From Microdochium bolleyi (taxonomy: Eukaryota; Ascomycota; Sordariomycetes; Xylariales; Microdochiaceae), in the NCBI GenBank assembly GCA_001566295.1, contig KQ964246.1, forward strand, positions 2,170,001 to 2,234,000: a DNA stretch of 64,000 nucleotides, given 5' to 3'. The translations under genes and the position numbers were made by a program. This document shows, piece after piece, positions 55,730 to 64,000 of the stretch (its first letter is position 1; every line of letters begins with the position of its first letter). The notes beneath the pieces are model-generated. The model worked only from the letters and a program-made list of their open reading frames with translations, did no database searches and had not been told where the DNA came from.

Positions 55730-58700
55730 TCAATGTAACTGCTTGAGATCTTCTACCATGGTCCGCATGTCTTCGACGCTGGGTCCAAGTCCAGCACAAG
55801 CCTTCTCTTGCAGCTCGTCAGGCAAGTCCAAGAATCTCTCCACCAACTCCCCATCCACAAACCTAAAGGGCGCATCTGCCTCGCGCTCAGCGTTCCTAAA
55901 AGACCGGTAGGCGTCGAATGATATGTTTCCGACCTCGAAGTCGACAAAGTTGCTACTTGTGATGTTGGCGATGTTTGTTTGGAACCGGATCAGAAGATCC
56001 TGGTACTTGTCTGAGATTGTGCCAAACATGTAGACACCGCCTTCGACCTAGTATCAAAATCTACATTAGTAACCCGAACGGGACTGTTATTGTCTGAATT
56101 GAACTTACCGTGCCTAAGAATGCCTTTGGTACCACGATGGCATTCGCACGAGCATCGACAGTGACCTTTCGTATCTTGTTCACCATCTCGCCGAGGTTCA
56201 TCTCGCCGATCAGCTGCAGTCGGTGGCGGTCTTCGACAGTGACGCCGCCCTCGTTCCGCTTGAGCACCATAAGGTTACCAGCACTTTCCGCCTCGAGCCA
56301 TGTCTGGTCCTCGATGTGGCACACCGCAGTCGACCAGGCCGCTTGGTAGTGTCTGGCAACCTCGGTGAGCTTTGCAGGTTTACCATCGGCGGCCGGCGTG
56401 AACTCTACAAGGACCATGGACTTCATCAAGTCTCCTACAGCCACCGTGCGGCCTTCGACAACCATATCCACGGGGTAAGTGGATGGACGGTAGGTCGCTA
56501 GCTTGGACAATTCAGCGGTCGTCGTGGATGTCTCGTTGTAGGAATAGACAATGACTGTCTTGGCAAGTGACGCGACAATCTTGTCCTCCATGACGTCGAG
56601 GACTCGACAGGCTCCTTTCAGATTTTTCTTGGCCAGCACGTATGGTTTTCTGTCGCTGTCGATGCCGAGAACGAGGATACGGCCTCGCACATCGTCACGC
56701 GAGGCGTTGTTGGTCTGTTCGTCTTCCACGAAACTTGTGCCAACGATGAATCGCTCAACAAGTTGTCCGTAAGAATCGGGCAGCTCGGCACGAATAACGG
56801 CCTCGATCATCTCCACGGCTGGGGTCACACCAAGCGCGAGATCCTTGCCCAGGTTCTGAAATGTGACCTCGTCAACAAGTCTAAAAGCACTACTGACGAC
56901 TTCCTCGTTGTCGACAATTTGCCGCCGTATGCACCCGAGGCCAAAGACTCGCTCGTTGCGTGAATACGCTATGCGACGCACAGTCTCGCCCATTGCGAGC
57001 GGAGTGACATGTGTCCGACGCTCTGAGTCGATTACTGATATCTTGAGCTCGCTGTCTGTCGCGACCACCAGAGACTCTGGGAAAGCCTCGCTATTGAAAT
57101 GGCAGACGCAGGTCGCGGAGTTGTCTTCGACTGCGGAAAACACGATCCGGCCTTCAGCACCGTAGATCAGACTCGGATGCTCGCTGATGGAGAAGATGTT
57201 GTAGATGCCGCCATCCCGCGGCAGGGGCTGGAGCCTTGCGTGTCGAGTACCGAGGACAATGCTTTTACGGCCAGAGAGTTGGAAGCTTTCCGGCGACACG
57301 TTGAAGCTGAAGACGAACCCGTCCTCCATGGAGACTAACAGAGTCGGCCCAGATGTCTCCACAGGCAGTATCTGTGCCAGAACAATGTCCCTCGGGACAG
57401 ATGCGTTATCGTCTTTTCGTCGTAGCGACTCGGTCTGCAAGGGTCGCAATGTCTGAAGGTCGACGATCGAGATGCCCCCTGACGACCAGAAACCAACCAC
57501 ACCTATGTTTGGATACTGTTCGGGAAGGTGAATGCATGCTACTTGATTGTCATTGCCCAGATCGTTGGCCTCAGCTGGCACAAGCCCTGACACTTGCAGG
57601 GCTTGGAGCAGACGGCCATCGATCGAGAGCAGCACCCAGTCATCGTTAGCGGATACGTTCGTGATTACTCCACCATCCGATGGTTCCCATAACGCCACGA
57701 CAATGCCGCCCTCCAGGTTAAGTAGGAAAACACCTCGTGGGGTCACTTGCAGTGCCTGTCCGTCGGGCATATTTCGAGCCAAAAGAGTCTCGGCATCGAG
57801 GGTCATGCCTTTGAAGTCGTCTAGCTCTTCGACTTCGCCTTCGCTATCGAAGGAGAATACTCGGGTTTCTGTGAGAAACGAGACAACCAGCGTGTCATCT
57901 TTCTCGGAGCCGTGAGACTTGAGGGCATAGACTGCGCGAATATTCTCCATGTCCCCGAGAATGCCGATGTCTTCGAGTCCGACACCACTACGGACACTGC
58001 GGAGGCTTCCATCTTTATGCGCTCCGCTGCCCGTCACGATTCTGGCTTGTCCAGAAGAGTATTCGTTGGTGGTTTGTCCGTCGCCTTCACGATTGCCGAG
58101 GTCCATGATACTGAGATCGAGAATTGGCGAGATGTTTGCCAGCGTTTGGACAAGTTGAATCGTCCGAGCTTCCACATCTATCGCGAAGACCTGGGAGTCA
58201 CCATAGTGCGAACCCACGTAGAGCGTTCCGTTTCCAAGGGTGACTAGCGTGCTGGCACGGGAAGTCTCGCCTAGTTTTGTCATTTCGATGCCTGTGACGA
58301 CGGCTCCATCGAGAAGGATTTCCAACAGCCACAGATTCCCATAGTCATCGCCGACAAAGTAGTGCGCCACATCATACTCCGCCCATGCGACGAATATCGA
58401 CGATTCTTTCAGTGGGACTTGGATCTTCTTCTTTGACGCATGATCGTAGTAGACCAGCCGTGTTTCGCAGACCACAATGAAGCCACCAAGCTGCGCCTGC
58501 GCGTGAGATGGGTTTCTGGTACCGTATCGTTTCTGATCTTCCTCGCCCTTGCCCACAGGAATCAATATCGCGGCGCCCGGGTCTGCGACTTCGAAAAAGT
58601 CTTCCTTGTCCCGCTGCTCGAACTTGGAAGGCTCGATGTGCTTGTCATCACTGAAGAGGTTGTATGTCACAACATGCGCATCCGGAATATCTGTCCGGGT

Positions 58701-59316
58701 CTGGTACAGCAGGGCGATCTTGGGATGGCCGGTTTCCGAGTGCAAGAATGTCGCTGACCGGATAAACAGCTCCGAGATGCGGATTTGGTCCATCCAGTTC
58801 ACGTCAAAGCGTTTCTGCTTGGATGGGTAAAGGCTGAGAACATTCAGCACACCCTCCCAGAGCAGCATCACCATGTACCGTCCCGTCGGATCCACGATGC
58901 ACTTGTCCTGGCTCTGGGTATCGCGCATGTGCTTTTCTTCCTTGTCGAAAAACGACTCCCGGGTGCTCAGCTTAGACCGCTCTGGATCCCAGCCCACAGT
59001 GAAATAGTGAAACCTGTCTGTGCCGACCAGGAGCAGGTTCGTCTTTGAGTCGCGAGGCGAGAGCTTCTGGATAAAGCATATTGTCCCGTTGACCTGCTTG
59101 CTGTCTGTGAAGACTATGGAACCATCTTCGGTGCTCTTCCATATTTCCAGGCGATTCGTCTTGCTGCGGAAAAAGTCAGTGCTGTGAATTGATCGGTGGA
59201 GTAGAGAGACTGAGTACTCACGCAATTACAAGACACTCATCTTCGTCTGGGTACAACTGGATCCGCAGGGCATGGCGAGCACTGTTCGGCCGGTGGATGG
59301 GTGCTATGTACGCCAT
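55730..59316 (-). CDS. DDB1: DNA damage-binding protein 1 (CUL4 adaptor)
   Basis: Exons (minus strand) 59316-59222, 59163-56109, 56047-55730 give 1155 aa, the normal length. DDB1 is the three-propeller adaptor of CUL4 ubiquitin ligases in DNA repair and chromatin control. The start MAYIAPIHRPNSARHALR and the tract AKTNRLEIWKSTEDG match the family. Propeller strands continue throughout, for example DPTGRYMVMLLWEGVLNVL, YFVGDDYGNLWLLEI and GTLYVGSHYGDSQVF. The CPSF_A-type C-terminal part contains VVEGRTVAVGDLMKSMVLV, VPKAFLGTVEGGVYMFGTI and the helical end with FLDLPDELQEKAC. Introns of 58 and 61 nt are confirmed by these junctions. Confidence 0.95.
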
Positions 59317-59807
59317 TGTGAAGGGCAGGGCATGGCTCGGCCAGGCTCCTTACGCGGGCATGAAGGGGCTCTGAGACTCTGAAGGATGGAAAACGAAGCT
59401 GGTTGTGTGGGAACTGCACACTCTGAGCCTGTCGGCGAAATCACGATTTGTGGTTGGACGGTGGTGCGGCGCTCCGGCAGTGATGATGCGACCAGCGGTG
59501 TTAAGCATACCCGCAGGTGGGTATCGCCGACCGGTGGTCGATGAGCTCAGGCTGACCTCGGGAGGGGCAAACAGCTCACCCCAGCTTCCGAGCGCCCCAC
59601 TACAGCTCTCTGGACAGTGCGGGAGCTTCTTTCAAGGGGTGCTGTGTCTGGCTCCCATTGCGACCCTCAAAACCGGACGACCTACAGTATTCCTGTCAAT
59701 CAACGTTAAGCCAGCATTTACATCGCAAGGTGCCTATTATTCTCTCAAAAACTTTAGTCGCAAAATATGCCATATGAAATTCATGGGTTTGCCCACGTTT
59801 TCCCTAC
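59317..59807. promoter_or_regulatory. DDB1 promoter
   Basis: 491 bases between the DDB1 start and the stop of the SMP-30-like gene. No gene is seen. Confidence 0.4.
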
Positions 59808-61257
59808 TCATTCAGCCTCCATCGTCCAACCTCGATTTTTCTGTGTCTCTTTGTTGAGCTGCACCCTCCATAGAGATTGACCAGCACAGATGAACATCTC
59901 GTTGTCACGACCGAAACACAGGCTCGAGCACCCTCCTGCGTAGTCGAGACTGGTCAGTCATCGGTATCTCTGCGGTCAAACGAAAGCCGGTACGTTATTG
60001 ACCTTCGACTTACCTGGAACCACGATGAGACCAAGTGCTACGCCGCCGGCACTCCAGATCTCCACGCCGTCACCGCACGCTGCATAGACATTGCCAGCTT
60101 GATCGCAAACGACGGCGAGCGGGACACCTTCGGCTGCGTAAGCGAAGACTCGCCTGTTGGCCAGGAAGACCCCTCCAGATCGTTGCACGACATCATAGGC
60201 ATAAATCGTTGCTCCCCTGAGACAGGTCCAGACACGTGTCAGCTATGTTCAGTGACAACGAGTGAGTGAAATGCTGGCTGGCTGGGCACTTACAAGCTCA
60301 CGTCTAATGCTCCGTCAGGCTGTGCCGCCTCCACGTCCGTGATGTACATCGTCTCCTCATCGGGACTCAGCGCGATCCCGCACGGCCGACCGAGCCCATC
60401 CGCAACAACACGCAGGTCACCAGTATCGGCATCGAAGCGGTAGACTTGATTTCGGATCTCCGGCTTGGGCCGCATGCCGGATAAGCGGTCATCGCTGGAG
60501 TCAGTGAACCATAAGCCGGAACTTTTGTCGCATGTGATTTGTTGTGGCGAGTTGAAAGACCTGTCAAAGAACTTGGTCACAACGGCCACGGGCGGCCTGC
60601 CAGGTGGCATGTAGAAAACTCCCCCGCTTCCCGCGGTGAGATTGCCTCGCGAGCAGAATAGGATCCCAGCGTCTTGCACGCAGGCGCCCGCGGGCATCGG
60701 CATGTTCGTGGGAGGACGAAGCTTTGCCCATTCCGCGGAGATGATGTATGCGCTCTTGTCAGCTTCCTCTTGTGCAACCTCGGAATCCCAGCCTCTGAGC
60801 TTGACACAGATCCTAGATATGACAACCGAAGGCAGCATGGACGAGTTGCCAGAGGGCAGCAGGTCAGAGGTGGCATAGATCTCGTCTCGAGCCTGCACGT
60901 AGACGCAGCCGCCGTGGAAGAATCGGGTTTTCGAAGTCTCCGACGTCGAGAACAGCAGTGTTTGATCAGGGCTCTCGCCAATTATGTCTCGAAAGGCTGG
61001 CTGGTATTGCCTCAAGTGGAGGCTCGCGGACCCGGCTTCTCTGTTACTGCAGTAGCATGGGATTTAATGAGGAGCAAAAATAAACCTCGGATTCAATGCA
61101 CTCACATGGCACCTTCCGCATGTGAATATCTCGAAGAATGATTCGCGACCTGGGCAGGAAATCAGCATGGGCTATACACGAGTCCGAGCCACAGATTCGT
61201 GCATACATTGACTTGAAGGGCCCAGGGGTGGAGCTTGGAGTTGCTGACGGTAGCCAT
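59808..61257 (-). CDS. SMP-30/gluconolactonase-fold protein with altered active site
   Basis: Exons (minus strand) 61257-61207, 61149-61106, 61046-60294, 60216-60014, 59935-59808 give 392 aa. The six-bladed propeller family is recognisable from FHGGCVYVQARDEIYATSD, SSGLWFTDSSDD, RPCGIALSPDEETMYITD, GNVYAACGDGVEIWSAGG and CFGRDNEMFICAGQSLWRVQL. Canonical members are metal-dependent lactonases or phosphotriesterases. Here residues at the usual ligand positions differ: G77 for Glu, Q200 for Asn, C254 for Asn and L316 for Asp. Introns are 57, 59, 77 and 78 nt, and splicing builds DVSL-GATIYAYDV and the C-terminal blade. The first two exons are the least certain; a longer frame from 61409 exists but is unconserved. 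Tandem acceptors at the third exon (TGCAG then TAACAG) could alter the protein by two residues. Confidence 0.8.
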
Positions 61258-61787
61258 GGCGCAGGTGATGTCTGGTCACGCCGTTCGATGCCCAGATGCG
61301 GCTCAATCGATCGGCCTTCCAGCAGCGGCACAGTACCGGCGAAGTTGGTGTTGACCGTGTTGTTGCGAATCGGGAAGTGATCGCGGAGCTGAGTGCGCCG
61401 AAAGGTCATGGTCCTATCCCCTGTCCCAGATAGGTGAGCTCATCACAGCTTCGATCCACAAGGACATGCATCTACCTGGCTCTTGGGCCGAGGAATGCGG
61501 CTCGGGTTCCGTTGCCGCCTTGGACAATAAGTGAAACACGCAAAAGCGACCTCGATGCCGTGTTGTTCAGAATAGGTATTTTCCCCCGAGCTCTAAAGTT
61601 TATGCGGTGACAGGTCCCAGTCTTGAGATTAATTTCCTTCACACACACCAAACTAATGATTTGCTACAGCTCCATTGCCGTTTGAAATGAGTTGAGTAAC
61701 GCCGAAATGTAAGCATTCATACACCGCAAGGTTATACACATGTACAACAACCGCCCCGGGCAGCTCCACCGAGGATAGACTGATTGA
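61258..61787. promoter_or_regulatory. Promoter of the SMP-30-like gene and MTP18 3' region
   Basis: 530 bases. No gene is seen; if the longer open frame from 61409 is translated, the first 150 bases would be coding. Confidence 0.35.
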
Positions 61788-62678
61788 TCAGAGCTCCTTT
61801 TCTTTGCCCTGTGGCCTCTGGTGAAGCGTCGCTTCTCTGCCCGTAACAGGGGCGTCACCAACAAAGTCGTGCCCACCGTACATCGCGAAGCCCTTGTGGA
61901 AGAGCCACTCCACGGCAGTCTCTACAGGTTCATCGAACATTGCCGGGAGTAGCGGCACTACTGCAAGACCGAGACCGATGGGCGTCCATGTCCGCAAAGT
62001 CTTGTTCTTGACATCCTTCATGGCACGGCCCGAGTAGCGCACTACGCTGTGGATGGTGAAGGCCGGCAGTCCCATACTGGCAATGCTCTGGAAGATAGCG
62101 CGCTGGACCATGACGGTTCTGTAGTCTTCAAGAGGCGGAACAACGCCTGGTTTCGCGTTCGAACTGCTCGGATCAAGGAGACCAGTCACTTTCTGCGCCT
62201 TTTCAGACAGCACCAACTGCGGGTTCAGTACCCTCTGGTTCTGCCAGTACGCCTTGTAACCCTCGTAACTGACGTCTCCCAGGATGTATGCCCACGATAT
62301 ACCGTAGGCGCTGCGGACCAGCCAGGGGTGCGCTACAGGTCGGAAGGACTCTCCAATATCGCTGGTGTAGGCGACATAGCGGTGGGCAGATAGCATGATC
62401 GTGCGTAGCCGGTTCGTGTAGGCGGCATAGCGGACATTAGACTCGGTGCTATCGGGAACGTAGCCGTCTACGAGTTCGTCGTAGAAGCTGTCTTCGCGGT
62501 CGGCCTTGTCAACGATGCTCTGCATGCCCTTGGGTAGGTTTCGCCGGGCAGGCAGAGCCTTCGGGTCGTAATCTGTCGCATCCTTCTTTGGGTCGACAGG
62601 AGTCGTCGGTGCTGCCGGCACCGATGTCGATGCATCCTTCTTGTCCTTTTCGGACGATCCCTTACCCCACCAGGACAT
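61788..62678 (-). CDS. MTP18: Mitochondrial fission process protein 1 family (MTP18)
   Basis: One exon, 296 aa. The family (human MTFP1/MTP18) consists of inner-membrane proteins that affect mitochondrial fission. The conserved core includes VRYAAYTNRLRTIMLSAHRY, YTSDIGESFRPVAHPWLVR, YGISWAYILGDVSYEGYKAY and, after a linker, MVQRAIFQSIASMGLPAFTI and GLGLAVVPLLPAMFDEPVE, with three likely membrane segments. The N-terminal 55 residues are Lys/Asp/Pro-rich. Divergent from ATP19, with 568 bases between starts. Confidence 0.9.
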   Translation of the reverse strand: MSWWGKGSSEKDKKDASTSVPAAPTTPVDPKKDATDYDPKALPARRNLPKGMQSIVDKADREDSFYDELVDGYVPDSTESNVRYAAYTNRLRTIMLSAHRYVAYTSDIGESFRPVAHPWLVRSAYGISWAYILGDVSYEGYKAYWQNQRVLNPQLVLSEKAQKVTGLLDPSSSNAKPGVVPPLEDYRTVMVQRAIFQSIASMGLPAFTIHSVVRYSGRAMKDVKNKTLRTWTPIGLGLAVVPLLPAMFDEPVETAVEWLFHKGFAMYGGHDFVGDAPVTGREATLHQRPQGKEKEL

Positions 62679-63246
62679 ATTGTAGGCTGAAAGGGTGGAA
62701 AGAGTCTTCGATGTTGTATTTTGGTACGCTTGTAGAATTGGCGAGGCTCGCGAATAGAGCTGTGCCTTGGATTCAGCACGTCCTCAAGGCGGGCGTTGTG
62801 TGAGCGGAAGAGCCGGCAGTGTACAGTGGTGTGGTTGTTGGAGGCCTAGCATCTTCTTCAGTGACGTACCTAATGCAAGCTTGCCCAGGTGCGACAGCGC
62901 GGAGTTTCCCCAAGCTCCAACTTCAAGAACTCCCGAATGCTGTCCGGACAGTTCCGGCTAGGCGGCTTAAGCAGTTAAAGGCCCTTGATGCATGGGGCTG
63001 TATTCTATGCAGAAAACAGGTACATGCAACTTGAGGGGCTTGTGCTCCGTCACAACGGTCGGTGGATCCGAGGCTGGCCAATCGTGGAGTCACGGCACCA
63101 ATCGGGAATTCTCAGTTCGGGACGACGGGCGAGCTTTCAATTGAGGCACTATTTCGACCCTCCGTGATCTCGATATATCCCATCCACGACAACTACATCG
63201 CCCTTCTCACCAGCCCGACCGAGCCGCCCAGCCAAACACCGCCAAC
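62679..63246. promoter_or_regulatory. Divergent promoter between MTP18 and ATP19
   Basis: 568 bases separating two genes for mitochondrial inner-membrane proteins. No other gene is seen. Confidence 0.45.
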
Positions 63247-63676
63247 ATGGTTCAGATGTACACTATCGCCGGACGCCAGATTGGCTCCCACTACGTTCGT
63301 CGCCCCCTCTCTGCCAGCAATCTGCGCAGCCGAACCACAATCGGATCTCAGGATTGTCCCGCATGATCACGGTTGCGCGTACCTACGATCGATAATCGAA
63401 CAAGGACTGACGTGCCTCTTCGTACAGCTTGCCATGGGTGTCCTTGGCGCTCTCTTTGGTGGCACAACCTTGGCCTTCTCCGGTGGCTCCAAGAAGCCCC
63501 TCGCTCAGCAGACTCCCCCGATCAACGCCTCGAGCTCCGACGAGACCGACTTCATCCAGTACGCAAATCCCAGGATGATCCAGTCGACACGGTGCGATCT
63601 GTAGCCATTACTAACTAATCAAAACAGGAAGTTCCTTGCCCAGGCCGATGAGGACGCGAAGAAGAACAAGCAGTAG
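63247..63676 (+). CDS. ATP19: F1Fo-ATP synthase subunit k
   Basis: Exons 63247-63294, 63428-63558, 63628-63676 give 75 aa. Subunit k is a small inner-membrane protein associated with ATP synthase dimers. It begins MVQMYTIAGRQIGSHYLAM, has one membrane segment GVLGALFGGTTLAFSG, and ends with FLAQADEDAKKNKQ. The three-exon structure is needed: the first exon carries only 16 codons, and the last junction (CTAAC branch, ACAG acceptor) joins FIQ to KFLAQADEDA. Donor GTTCGT of intron 1 is slightly non-standard. Small size and splicing make it easy to miss in automatic annotation. Confidence 0.88.
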
Positions 63677-64000
63677 ATCTGGAGCACTACGAGGAGATTG
63701 GCGCCGCTGTAATATACCAGGACGGCGAGCGAAAAATGTACAATTAGACCTGTCGCCGATCGTACAACCAACACGGGCGGCTGCGACGTTCAACATATAT
63801 CATCGAATTGAGGACCCTTGAATGATCGGTGCATTTTTTTGACAAAACGGGGTTATCCTTCTGTCAGATCAGGATATTGGCACAACACCCTATTTAGGCA
63901 TTTCAGTTCGAATCATGCGGTATGCTGGACTCGACGTGTAAATGGTGTTATGCTGGAGCTGAATGTGGGCAAGCCGTGATCCGGCGCTGTGATGATGCTA
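63677..64000. other. ATP19 3' region
   Basis: 324 bases to the window end; presumed 3' UTR and flanking DNA. No gene is seen. Confidence 0.4.

Noticed and set aside
61258..61409. Upstream ATG at 61409 as start of the SMP-30-like gene
   Set aside because: It would read straight through the inferred 57-nt first intron or need a different exon structure; the ATG at 61257 followed by a GTATGC donor gives a better-supported model, though not a certain one.
1..64000. tRNA, rRNA, snoRNA, CRISPR or transposable element sequences
   Set aside because: The GGTTCGA-like T-loop candidates I found (for example near 21670 and 42155) lacked pairing stems. I saw no terminal repeats, transposase or reverse-transcriptase motifs, and no spaced direct repeats.
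1..64000. A functional cluster of genome-maintenance genes (TOP2, ESA1, RNH203, DCC1-like, DDB1)
   Set aside because: They are scattered among unrelated housekeeping genes with separate promoters; chance co-location is the simpler explanation.
1..64000. A secondary-metabolite gene cluster
   Set aside because: The aminotransferase, aldehyde dehydrogenase and acetyltransferase are far apart, and there is no polyketide, peptide or terpene synthase or pathway regulator.

Overview
The window looks like a piece of nuclear chromosome from a filamentous ascomycete (Pezizomycotina, most likely Sordariomycetes). The evidence is GC-rich coding DNA, 2-5 exons in many genes, short introns (about 45-130 nt) with GTRNGT donors and CTAAC/CTGAC branch sites, and protein families typical of that group (GH125 mannosidase, LYC1-type acetyltransferase, filamentous-fungal DH-domain protein, repetitive secreted protein). 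I see no rRNA, tRNA, transposon, CRISPR array or prokaryotic feature. I rebuilt exon/intron structures by hand. In every spliced model the exon lengths sum to a multiple of three, and where a family was recognisable its motifs continue across the junctions.

Layout. 0-10 kb: TOP2 (+), pantoate-beta-alanine ligase (-), secreted GH125 alpha-mannosidase (+). 10-19 kb: PLP aminotransferase (-), histone acetyltransferase ESA1 (-), RNase H2 subunit C (-), exonuclease REX4 (-), phosphomevalonate kinase ERG8 (+). 19-22.5 kb: gene-poor, with one putative small gene near 20.5 kb. 22.5-28 kb: NMD3 (+) and ESF2 (-) convergent, then an aldehyde dehydrogenase (+). 28-33 kb: gene-poor, with a 119-aa CRIB-like protein (+). 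33-42 kb: a conserved unknown protein (-), a 1529-aa DH/PH Rho-GEF-like protein (-), a short DCC1-like protein (+). 42-50 kb: LYC1-type acetyltransferase (-), CCT1 (-), cytosolic prolyl-tRNA synthetase (+). 50-55 kb: repetitive secreted protein (-), Rieske protein RIP1 (-). 55-64 kb: DDB1 (-), SMP-30-fold protein (-), MTP18 (-), ATP synthase subunit k ATP19 (+).

Most genes are housekeeping: DNA topology and repair, chromatin, ribosome biogenesis, translation, folding, respiration, sterol and vitamin synthesis. They do not form a pathway cluster. The most unusual observations are an SMP-30/gluconolactonase protein in which all canonical metal and substrate ligands look replaced, a DCC1-like protein reduced to its N-terminal module, a small CRIB-like protein, a composite promoter motif shared by two ribosome-biogenesis genes, and a possible undescribed small spliced gene near 20.5 kb. 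All names come from reading motifs and recalling families; no search was run.
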